Shown in pieces: positions 1 through 5,506 of a stretch of 6,980 nucleotides of DNA. The DNA comes from JACOVP01 sp035289145 (lineage in GTDB: Archaea; Nanobdellota; Nanobdellia; SCGC-AAA011-G17; UBA489): the NCBI GenBank assembly GCA_035289145.1, contig DATDXZ010000054.1, positions 1 through 6,980 on the forward strand, written 5' to 3'. Positions within the stretch are counted from its first letter, which is position 1. Each line of letters begins with the position of its first letter. Below the pieces are notes generated by a model, which was given only the letters and a program-made list of their open reading frames with translations, made no database searches and had not been told where the DNA came from. A program made the translations under genes and the position numbers.

Positions 1-113
1 ATCAAGATCGCTGGCAAGGAAGCTTGGTGGTGGAACACCGCAGATCCAGCCTGCAACGTGCTCACAAGCTCGATTTCATGGTCTCGCAGTTCTGCGGCGA
101 CGAAGCAGCACAT
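1..113 (-). CDS. Possible 5' part of an unidentified gene, running off the left edge
   Basis: An open reading frame begins at an ATG (111-113) and stays open to the window edge, about 37 codons, starting MCCFVAAELRDHEIELV. An in-frame TGA lies about ten codons upstream of the ATG, so the start is bounded. The codons are rich in G at the first position (GTC GCC GCA GAA, GAC, GAG, GTG), as expected for coding DNA, and the stretch is clearly more GC-rich than the rest of the window. It would be divergent from pyrB. I do not recognise the product. Both plus-strand frames that are open here give less protein-like translations, but with so little sequence the strand is not certain. Confidence 0.3.
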   Translation of the reverse strand, partial: MCCFVAAELRDHEIELVSTLQAGSAVFHHQASLPAIL

Positions 114-184
114 CAAAAAACATCGCGCTATCGAACGTCACGGCATCGGAGTGATAAAATCTATATAGTCAAGAAGATGAATCC

Positions 185-192
185 TTTTATAG
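185..192 (+). promoter_or_regulatory. TATA-like box of pyrB
   Basis: TTTTATAG lies in an AT-rich stretch, its centre about 29 bases upstream of the pyrB ATG. Archaeal transcription usually starts about 25 bases downstream of the TATA centre, so the mRNA would have a leader of only a few bases or none. No Shine-Dalgarno sequence precedes the ATG, which fits. A second AT-rich site, CTATATAG near 161-168, could instead serve a divergent or longer transcript. Confidence 0.45.
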
Positions 193-217
193 CTGTTAAA
201 CTCCTTATTTTTTTTGG

Positions 218-1162
218 ATGTTACAGCATTTTATTGAGTCGCAGCAATTGACGAAATCGTTGATATTCTCCCTGTTTCAGCGTGCTGATCATCTGCGCAA
301 GGGATCACATGATGTTCTGAAAGGAAAGCTGTTGGCGACATTGTTCTATGAGCCAAGCACCAGAACGAGGCTCAGTTTCGAGTCTGCTATGCTCAAGCTC
401 GGCGGACAAGTCGTTACCACAGAAAACGCAAAAGAATTTTCATCAACAGTCAAAGGTGAATCCCTGGAGGACACGATTCGCGTATTAAGCTCCTATGTCG
501 ACGCTATTGTTATCCGTCATTTTGAAGAAGGCGCAGCAAAACGTGCAGCAGATATTAGTACTATTCCCATTATCAATGCAGGCGATGGCAAAGGACAACA
601 CCCCTCACAGGCATTGCTGGATATGTATACTATTTACAGAGAGCTAGGTCGTCTAGAACAAATAAGAATTATCATGATAGGTGATTTGGTGCATGGTAGG
701 ACAGTTCGTTCTCTCAGTTATCTCTTAGGGAAGTTTGAGAATATAGAAATTATTTTCATGTCACCGGAAAATTTGAGGATGTGTGATGACATCAAAGACT
801 ATCTCAATCGTCATAACGTGAAGTGGAGAGAAGAGACTGATTTGCAGAAAATATTACCTGAAGCAGATATTATCTACATGACGCGTATTCAAAAGGAGCG
901 TATGAACGCGGAGGAGTACGCCAATGGTAAAGGAAAATATGTAATTACACTCGAGAATCTCAAATTGATAAAGCCAACAGCACGCATTCTGCACCCATTA
1001 CCACATGTGGAAGAAATTGAATTACCTATAGAGATAGAACAGAATGATCCTCGTATTGCTTATTTTCGTCAGGCAGAAAATGGATTGTATATTCGCATGG
1101 CATTGCTGGAGATGTTGTTGAACAAGAGAATAAAGAGGGAAAAAGAAACGCTTGAGCTTTAG
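218..1162 (+). CDS. pyrB: Aspartate carbamoyltransferase catalytic subunit
   Basis: This cytoplasmic enzyme catalyses the first committed step of pyrimidine synthesis: carbamoyl phosphate plus L-aspartate gives N-carbamoyl-L-aspartate. At 314 residues it is the usual length for a catalytic chain. Visible motifs are the carbamoyl-phosphate loop PSTRTR (46-51), the 80s-loop SSTVKGES with its catalytic Ser and Lys (75-82), R100-H101, HPSQALLD (128-135), GDLVHGRTVRSL with the substrate-binding Arg161, the aspartate loop TRIQKER (222-228), and HPLPHVEEI (259-267). All expected catalytic residues are present. The start fits the family's usual N-terminus (MLQHFIESQQLT) and the upstream TATA-like box. 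Archaeal pyrB is often followed by pyrI, the regulatory chain; here a T-tract and a convergent ORF follow at once, so the enzyme is either unregulated or its partner is encoded elsewhere. Confidence 0.97.
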   Translation: MLQHFIESQQLTKSLIFSLFQRADHLRKGSHDVLKGKLLATLFYEPSTRTRLSFESAMLKLGGQVVTTENAKEFSSTVKGESLEDTIRVLSSYVDAIVIRHFEEGAAKRAADISTIPIINAGDGKGQHPSQALLDMYTIYRELGRLEQIRIIMIGDLVHGRTVRSLSYLLGKFENIEIIFMSPENLRMCDDIKDYLNRHNVKWREETDLQKILPEADIIYMTRIQKERMNAEEYANGKGKYVITLENLKLIKPTARILHPLPHVEEIELPIEIEQNDPRIAYFRQAENGLYIRMALLEMLLNKRIKREKETLEL

Positions 1163-1170
1163 TTTTTTTT
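1163..1170 (+). terminator. T-tract terminator after pyrB
   Basis: Eight consecutive T residues begin at the base after the pyrB stop codon. There is no clear hairpin. Archaeal RNA polymerase commonly terminates at plain T-runs on the non-template strand, so this is a plausible terminator. It also overlaps the stop codon of the convergent small ORF, which leaves almost no intergenic space. Confidence 0.5.
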
Positions 1171-1411
1171 AATTAAAGAGAGGTGCTAAAAGCAGCCCAT
1201 AGCACGTAGCATGAAAATAAAATTTTGATTCTCCAAGATCATGACAAAAACGAACAAGCACTAACTGTCGTTCTTCAGGATTGCAAGTCCCATGGCCGTA
1301 ATAACAAGTCCCTCTGGAGTTTGGCGTGATGAATCGCGCGACATCAGCATCAGTAATATGTTGCACAATATAATCTAAAGTCTCTTGGTGACGCGAGCCT
1401 ATCTGTACCAT
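1169..1411 (-). CDS. Small Cys/His-rich protein of unknown function, coupled to asnS
   Basis: This is an 80-residue ORF whose ATG lies two bases after the asnS stop codon. That arrangement suggests co-transcription and translational coupling, since there is no separate Shine-Dalgarno site. I do not recognise a family. The sequence has an acidic/helical N-terminal part (ETLDYIVQHITDADVARFI), then a run of possible metal ligands: C36, H40, C43, C56, H57, H67 and C70. The spacing is Cys-x3-His-x2-Cys, then Cys-His, then His-x2-Cys. A small zinc-binding or other metal-binding fold is possible, but this is inference. There is no signal peptide or convincing membrane segment. It could also be a chance ORF; the coupling to asnS and ordinary codon use favour a real gene. 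Confidence 0.6.
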   Translation of the reverse strand: MVQIGSRHQETLDYIVQHITDADVARFITPNSRGTCYYGHGTCNPEERQLVLVRFCHDLGESKFYFHATCYGLLLAPLFN

Positions 1412-1413
1412 AG

Positions 1414-2706
1414 TTAAGGTTTAAATCGTAGCATCGTTCTCGGGAAAGGAATAGCATCTTTGATGTTGTCAAGTCCGCAGATCCAGGAGACAACTCGTTC
1501 GACGCCCATGCCAAATCCGCTGTGCTGCACGCTGCCATATCTTCTGGTGTCTAAATACCATTGATAGTTCTCAATCTTCTCACCTTGTTTCTTCAAAGCT
1601 TTTTCGAGTTCTTTGATATCAGTATCACGTTCGCTACCGCCGATGATTTCTCCATAGCCTTCTGGTGCCAGCATGTCAAAGCACAGAGCAGTGTCTGGCT
1701 GTTTCGGATCGCGTTTCTTGTAGAATGCCATGATCTCTTTAGGATAGTTTGTCACCATCAAAGGTTTATCAAAGTGCTTCATGACTAAGTCTTCTTCTAT
1801 AGTTCTCAAGTCTTTACCGAAAGGAATCTTCAAGCCTTCTTTCTCTTCTAAAATCTTCAACACTTCAGCATAGGTCTTTCTATGGAAAGGTGCTTTGATA
1901 TTTTTCAATTTCTCCACATCGCGTTCTAATATTTTGAGTTCTTCTGAGTTCTCTTTCAGCACAGTCTGAACGATATGACTTACAGACTCTTCTGCGAACG
2001 TTAATAATTCTGGCAGTCCAATCCATGCTGCTTCCATCTCTGCCATCCAGAATTCTGATAAGTGTCTGCTGGTTTTGCTTTTCTCTGCTCTGAAGCAAGG
2101 AGAGATGCAAAAGATTCTTTCAAGTGCAAAGACAGCTGCTTCTGCGTACAGCTGCCAGCTCTGCGTCAAGTACATTTTTTCTTTGTAATACTTCACTTCG
2201 AATAGCGTGCTGCCGCCTTCACAAGCGTTGGGCGTAAAAATAGGGGGTGCCATCTCTAAAAACTTCTGCGACATAAAATAGTCTCGGAATGCTTTCATGA
2301 CAGTGTGTCTAACTTTCATCACTGCTGCGAGTCGTCTGCTTCTAAGGGATAAATGTCTGACATCTAATAAAAATTCTGGACTCTGGTCTTTCGTGATAGG
2401 AAAAGGCTCTGCTCGCTGCACTACAGTAAACTTCTCTGCCTGCAGTTCATACCCTGTCGGAGCTCTCTTGTCCTCTTTGAGTGTTCCTTCAATAGTGAGA
2501 GAACTTTCCACAGTGAGTTTATCTAATTCATCCCAGTCTTTCGGAGAGAATTTCTCTTTCTTGAAGACGCATTGAATAATGTTGCTTGAGTCTCTGACAA
2601 CAATAAACTTGAATTCGTTGCTGCCACGCTCTCGATAGATCCATCCTCTGATAGCTACTGTTCCTTTGCCTTTCTGTAATGATTCTTGAATGCTGATGAA
2701 TGTCAT
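1414..2706 (-). CDS. asnS: Asparaginyl-tRNA synthetase (archaeal type)
   Basis: This class IIb aminoacyl-tRNA synthetase attaches asparagine to tRNA(Asn) in the cytoplasm. At 430 residues it has the usual archaeal length. An N-terminal OB-fold anticodon-binding domain (about 1-105, with RGWIYRERGS at 20-29) precedes the catalytic core. The core shows motif 1 around FLEMAPPIFTP (149-159), the AsnRS-typical ACEGGSTLFE (161-170) and LTQSWQLYAEA (180-190), motif 2 FRAEKSKTSRHLSEFW (205-220), GEIIGGSER (352-360), and motif 3 GFGMGVERVV (397-406). ACEGGSTLF in place of the AspRS loop STPEGARDY separates it from aspartyl enzymes. The start is supported by an AGGAGG site seven bases upstream, and a small ORF follows two bases after the stop. 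Having AsnRS means the cell can make Asn-tRNA directly, without transamidation. Confidence 0.95.
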   Translation of the reverse strand: MTFISIQESLQKGKGTVAIRGWIYRERGSNEFKFIVVRDSSNIIQCVFKKEKFSPKDWDELDKLTVESSLTIEGTLKEDKRAPTGYELQAEKFTVVQRAEPFPITKDQSPEFLLDVRHLSLRSRRLAAVMKVRHTVMKAFRDYFMSQKFLEMAPPIFTPNACEGGSTLFEVKYYKEKMYLTQSWQLYAEAAVFALERIFCISPCFRAEKSKTSRHLSEFWMAEMEAAWIGLPELLTFAEESVSHIVQTVLKENSEELKILERDVEKLKNIKAPFHRKTYAEVLKILEEKEGLKIPFGKDLRTIEEDLVMKHFDKPLMVTNYPKEIMAFYKKRDPKQPDTALCFDMLAPEGYGEIIGGSERDTDIKELEKALKKQGEKIENYQWYLDTRRYGSVQHSGFGMGVERVVSWICGLDNIKDAIPFPRTMLRFKP

Positions 2707-2713
2707 GGTTCGT

Positions 2714-2719
2714 CCTCCT
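2714..2719 (-). promoter_or_regulatory. Shine-Dalgarno site of asnS
   Basis: AGGAGG on the minus strand sits seven bases from the asnS ATG, an ideal spacing. It fixes the start codon. It is the only strong Shine-Dalgarno site I see in the window; the other genes seem to be leaderless or read through from a gene upstream. Confidence 0.8.
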
Positions 2720-2734
2720 GATGATTATTAAAGT

Positions 2735-2743
2735 AATTATAAG
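2735..2743 (-). promoter_or_regulatory. Candidate TATA box of asnS
   Basis: CTTATAATT on the minus strand has its centre about 33 bases upstream of the asnS ATG. Transcription starting 25 bases downstream would begin very near the AGGAGG site and might not include all of it. An alternative AT-rich box (TTTAATA, near 2772-2778) would give a leader of about 40 bases that carries the ribosome site intact. Confidence 0.35.
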
Positions 2744-2849
2744 ATTTGTGGTGAGAAAAAGAAGACTACCTATTAAAGCAAAACAAGTACAAAGCCTTGT
2801 GTAATGCTACAAAGACGAATTCCATAGAAATAGAAGAGTTTGAGAATTT

Positions 2850-2881
2850 AAAAAGCTTCCGGCAAGTATGCCTTTATGCTT
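2850..2881 (-). terminator. Hairpin plus T-run after the frameshifted gene
   Basis: Just after the stop codon at 2880-2882, the minus strand can fold a short stem, GGCA-TACT-TGCC, flanked by a second weak pairing (AAGC with GCTT), followed by five T residues at 2854-2850. It resembles a weak intrinsic terminator, placed where the gene ends and before the asnS promoter region. The stem is short, so the call is tentative. Confidence 0.35.
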
Positions 2882-3295
2882 ATTTTTCATCAATATATTC
2901 TCCTCTTCCTTTCATAATTAAAGAGTAAATATCAATTCCTGTTTGTTTTTTATACATTTCAGATATATTTCTAATCAAATTATAATAAGTCTTAAACTCG
3001 TAGCTGTAGATCTTATTGGTCTCTACCACATAAACCTCAACAATAATTTTGTAGGGAAATATATATCTCCAAATTCTTAAGAATAAGGTTGAAGAATAAT
3101 AATCTAAGAAACAATAAAAATTAATCTGACAATAAGCAGACTTTAGTTTTTGTTTCAGATCTTTTTCATTTTTTGTAGTTTTAAACTCATGAACCCCACA
3201 ACCATATGTAAAGTCTTCCGCTAAAGTAATCTTTAATTCTTCTTTAGAAGAATTAGAAGGAATAAATTTAGTATTCTCATTTTTTTAATATACAT
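2880..3295 (-). CDS. Unidentified gene with a one-base frameshift near its start
   Basis: A minus-strand frame is open for 134 codons (3284 down to a TAA at 2880-2882) with clear protein character, but it has no ATG, GTG or TTG start in its first part. An ATG at 3293-3295 lies in the neighbouring frame (MYIKK...). The two frames join exactly if the A7 run at 3280-3286 is read as A8, giving a 138-residue protein starting MYIKKNENTKFIPSNSSKEE. I do not recognise the family. It has a Lys/Glu-rich N-terminal half (FKTTKNEKDLKQKLKSAYC, about 38-56), an aromatic-rich middle (YCFLDYYSSTLFLRIWRYIF, 61-80), a beta-like PYKIIVEVYVVET (81-93), and a charged tail ending GRGEYIDEK. It is clearly AT-richer than asnS. 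It could be a decayed gene, a gene using slippage at the A-run, a sequencing error, or a gene with an unusual ATT start. Confidence 0.62.
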
Positions 3296-3347
3296 ATGCT
3301 ACTGGGAAAATGTCACTGTGGGAAAAGGACTAAAATAAAGCACAACC

Positions 3348-3358
3348 TTTTTAAAAAA
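3348..3358 (+). promoter_or_regulatory. TATA-like box of the kinase stub
   Basis: TTTTTAAAAAA is centred about 25 bases upstream of the ATG at 3377, the spacing expected for a leaderless archaeal transcript. This supports 3377 over the upstream in-frame ATG at 3296 as the original start. Confidence 0.35.
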
Positions 3359-3376
3359 GATTATCAAGAACAAGAT

Positions 3377-3532
3377 ATGCACTACACAAGCATCATGATC
3401 TCTGGCTTACCAGGCTCGGGAAAATCAACGCTAGCACAAAGACTTTTAGAGCACTATGAATGGCCTGTTCACTCTATTGGTCAGTTGTTCAGGAATAAAT
3501 GGAAAACACTGCATCCGCAAAGAAAATATTAA
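3377..3532 (+). pseudogene. Truncated P-loop nucleotide kinase (cytidylate/adenylate kinase-like)
   Basis: The 51-residue product begins MHYTSIMISGLPGSGKSTLA, a beta strand leading into a perfect Walker A P-loop (G-x-P-G-x-G-K-S-T, residues 10-18). EHYEWPVHSIGQLFRNKW follows, resembling the second strand and NMP-binding entry of cytidylate kinase-like proteins. Such kinases normally run to about 170-220 residues. This frame stops at a TAA soon after, and neither other frame downstream continues the family. It is therefore most likely a gene remnant that cannot be an active kinase, as the NMP-binding lid and the later catalytic Arg residues are absent. An in-frame extension to an ATG at 3296 exists, but its sequence is unlike the family. 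The long inverted repeat starts 15 bases after the stop and may mark the truncation event. Confidence 0.6.
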
Positions 3533-3547
3533 TTGGTGCTTCTTTAG

Positions 3548-3613
3548 TTATTATTTGTAATGCGAGAAAACTACTTACTTCAGTAAGTGGATGAATCGCA
3601 TTACAAATAATAA
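3548..3613. repeat. 66-base inverted repeat / long hairpin
   Basis: Two perfect 18-base arms (3548-3565 and 3596-3613, TTATTATTTGTAATGCGA and its complement) enclose a second stem: CTACTTAC (3571-3578) and GTAAGTGG (3583-3590), with one G-U pair and a TTCA tetraloop. Between the stems is a symmetric five-by-five internal loop, GAAAA opposite ATGAA, with possible G-A pairs. It lies between the convergent ends of the kinase stub and aspS. It may be a bidirectional terminator, an mRNA 3'-end stabiliser, a small structured RNA, or a MITE-like element. I see no second copy in the window. Confidence 0.8.
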
Positions 3614-3647
3614 ATTCCTTCTTTTATCTTAATTAACTCTATTTTTT

Positions 3648-5015
3648 TCATTTGGATATCTTTATACCAAGCTCATGAAGTTGCTTCTCAGAAACAGAGG
3701 AAGGGCTATCCAACATTAAGTCTTTAGCATCTTTATTCTTAGGGAAAGCAATAACATCACGAATAGAGTCAGATTTAGTGATAATAGCGGCAATTCTATC
3801 CAAGCCCAATGCTATACCTCCGTGTGGCGGTGCTCCATATTTCAGAGCATTTACAAAAAATCCAAATTTATCATCGATTTCTTTTTGTGTTAACTGTAAT
3901 ATTTCAAAGATCTTTCTTTGCACTTGTGGATCATGAATTCTAATACTGCCACCACCAATTTCAAATCCATTTAAGACTAAATCATAAGCTCTTGCCTTAA
4001 TACCTTCTAGTTTCTTACTGTCTAATTTTGGTAGGTCTTCTGCTTTTGGGCTAGTAAAAGGATGATGTGTAGAGACAAATTTCTTCTCTTCTTCACTGTA
4101 TTCCATCAAAGGAAAATCAACAACCCATAAAAATCTAAAATCCTCTCCAGTTTTTCTTAAGTCCGGTTTATCAGATTTATATTTTTTCATGCATTCATCG
4201 TAAGGTAATCGTTCAAAAGGTATTTTGATATCGACATGCAATACTTCTTTGAATATCTTCTTCATGAGTCCTTCTAATAAATTAATAATATCCTCTTCAT
4301 CAATAAAACTCATTTCAATATCTAATTGAGTAAATTCAGGTTGCCTGTCTGCTCGTAAATCTTCATCACGTAGACATCGTGCAATTTGGTAATATTTCTC
4401 CATGCCTGCAATCATAAACAACTGTTTGAAGAGTTGTGGACTTTGAGGTAAAGCAAAGAATTTTCCTTTATCTGTTCTAGAAGGAACTAAGTAATCGCGT
4501 GCTCCTTCTGGTGTTGATTTTGCTAGGATTGGTGTTTCCAGCTCTATAAATTCATGAGCATCCATGTAAGCATGAATTACTTTCATCATCTTATGTCGCA
4601 TAATCAATTTATCTCTAACTTCAGATCTTCGTAAATCAAGATAGCGAAATTTAAGTCGAGTTTCTTCAGAACTTTCAATATTGAAATCTAGGGGCAATGG
4701 TTCTGCTTTATTTAAGATCTCAATTCTTTTTCCAGCGATCTCTACAGCTCCAGTCTTCATGTCTTGTTTTACTTGGTTATCAGGACGTTTATTGACTAAA
4801 CCCTCTACTAATACAACAGATTCTTTCTTCAGCTCATGCTGGTATTTTTCAGTCAAAGTCTTGTCTAAGAAGATTTGAATAATACCAGTCCTATCGCGTA
4901 GCAATAAGAAGGCTATCTTGCCGGAAACGCGTAAGGTATCAACCCATCCACAGAGAGTAACAGTCTTACTAACATCTTGTTCAGAAACTTCACCGCATGC
5001 GTGAGTGCGTAACAT
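3648..5015 (-). CDS. aspS: Aspartyl-tRNA synthetase, bacterial type, lacking the GAD domain
   Basis: This cytoplasmic class IIb enzyme charges tRNA(Asp) with aspartate. Bacterial-type signatures are MLRTHACGEV at the start, TLCGWV (20-25), RYLDLRR (124-130), KSTPEGARDYLVPSR (166-180), motif 2 LRDEDLRADRQPEFTQLD (215-232), GGGSIRIHDP (354-363), and motif 3 GGIALGLDRI (399-408). Bacterial AspRS is normally about 580-600 residues; this one has 455. The shortfall is internal: YKSDKPDLR (279-287) is followed at once by FRFLWVVDFPLMEY (293-306), so the GAD insertion domain is missing while the catalytic core is intact. The N-terminal OB-fold reads TLRVSG where bacteria usually have RRRDxG, and FLLLRDRTGIIQ resembles archaeal AspRS. 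The gene is AT-richer than asnS, which suggests transfer. A TATA-like box 26 bases upstream indicates its own leaderless promoter. Confidence 0.95.
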   Translation of the reverse strand: MLRTHACGEVSEQDVSKTVTLCGWVDTLRVSGKIAFLLLRDRTGIIQIFLDKTLTEKYQHELKKESVVLVEGLVNKRPDNQVKQDMKTGAVEIAGKRIEILNKAEPLPLDFNIESSEETRLKFRYLDLRRSEVRDKLIMRHKMMKVIHAYMDAHEFIELETPILAKSTPEGARDYLVPSRTDKGKFFALPQSPQLFKQLFMIAGMEKYYQIARCLRDEDLRADRQPEFTQLDIEMSFIDEEDIINLLEGLMKKIFKEVLHVDIKIPFERLPYDECMKKYKSDKPDLRKTGEDFRFLWVVDFPLMEYSEEEKKFVSTHHPFTSPKAEDLPKLDSKKLEGIKARAYDLVLNGFEIGGGSIRIHDPQVQRKIFEILQLTQKEIDDKFGFFVNALKYGAPPHGGIALGLDRIAAIITKSDSIRDVIAFPKNKDAKDLMLDSPSSVSEKQLHELGIKISK

Positions 5016-5036
5016 AATGAAAAAGGCTAAGAGAAT

Positions 5037-5045
5037 CTATTTAAG
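5037..5045 (-). promoter_or_regulatory. TATA-like box of aspS
   Basis: CTTAAATAG on the minus strand, preceded by AAG (AAGCTTAAATAG, 5048-5037), has its centre 26 bases upstream of the aspS ATG. That spacing places the transcription start at or next to the start codon. It lies in the 64-base gap after the 137-residue gene, so aspS can be transcribed on its own. Confidence 0.5.
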
Positions 5046-5079
5046 CTTTTCTGGGAGCTGGAAAGGAGAATCAAAGAAG

Positions 5080-5493
5080 TTAAGGAATTACAACAATGGG
5101 GTCTGAATATCTTCTGCATAGATCTGCGTATTTTCTTCGTAAGCGTTGAAGAGAGGGTATTCTCGTTTCTCTCGCGTACACGATAGCTTCTTGAAGGAGA
5201 GCTAGGATTCTTCCAGAACTATTATGATGTTCAGGGCTTGCATGAAGGAAAGAGGCTCTTGCTTCAAGAACATCGACGTGAAGTCTATAAGCTTCTTTGC
5301 GCAGTCTAAAAAAACCATTTCGTTCAGAGGGATCTGGAAGAGTATAGGGGTTTATTTCATTGAGTTTTTTCACTAGGTGTGAGGAATCTTTCCATGCTTC
5401 GAGAGTCAAGTCTGCTTGATGATAACTTTCGATTTCAACAAGTGAGCAATCTATGCTTTCAAGAAGATCTGATCTCGGTTTTCTTCGTGTCAT
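5080..5493 (-). CDS. Unidentified helical protein between gatE and aspS
   Basis: This 137-residue ORF starts 13 bases after the gatE stop codon, on the same strand, and so is probably co-transcribed with gatE. I do not recognise the family. It is a charged, mostly alpha-helical, soluble protein. A basic start (MTRRKPRSDLLESID) is followed by helix-like stretches at about 8-48 and 58-86. A short Pro-rich break, NPYTLPDPSERN (48-59), separates them. A strongly basic C-terminal helix, SLQRLRRKYADLCRRYSD (114-131), ends in a hydrophobic tail, PIVVIP. There are no membrane segments, Cys clusters or nucleotide-binding motifs. The basic C-terminal helix could bind RNA, and the location could hint at a link to tRNA aminoacylation, but neither is shown by the sequence. 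Confidence 0.7.
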   Translation of the reverse strand: MTRRKPRSDLLESIDCSLVEIESYHQADLTLEAWKDSSHLVKKLNEINPYTLPDPSERNGFFRLRKEAYRLHVDVLEARASFLHASPEHHNSSGRILALLQEAIVYARETRIPSLQRLRRKYADLCRRYSDPIVVIP

Positions 5494-5506
5494 AACTATA
5501 ATATCT

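Noticed and set aside
24..251. Plus-strand frame of 75 codons starting with TTG
   Set aside because: It overlaps the pyrB start and promoter region, has an Arg/Ser/His-rich composition with no recognisable motif, and runs into the proven pyrB N-terminus in another frame.
1350..1538. Minus-strand frame of 62 codons
   Set aside because: It straddles the end of asnS and the small coupled ORF in a different frame, and asnS is certain there.
1561..2575. Plus- and minus-strand frames within asnS (1561-1788, 1880-2110, 2297-2575)
   Set aside because: They lie wholly inside the well-supported asnS coding region and have no family character.
3296..3376. N-terminal extension of the kinase stub to the ATG at 3296
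   Set aside because: The extra residues are unlike kinases, the Walker A strand fits a start at 3377, and a TATA-like box lies 25 bases before 3377. The ATG at 3296 abuts the start of the opposite-strand gene.
3566..3595. Box C/D guide RNA within the hairpin loop
   Set aside because: GGATGAA loosely resembles box C, but I find no CTGA box D at the right place.
3548..3613. Integron attC site or CRISPR repeat
   Set aside because: The arms lack the attC core (GTTRRRY) at the ends, there is no integrase or cassette array, and there is only one copy with no spacers.
4681..4878. Plus-strand frame within aspS
   Set aside because: It is an antisense shadow of a certain gene.
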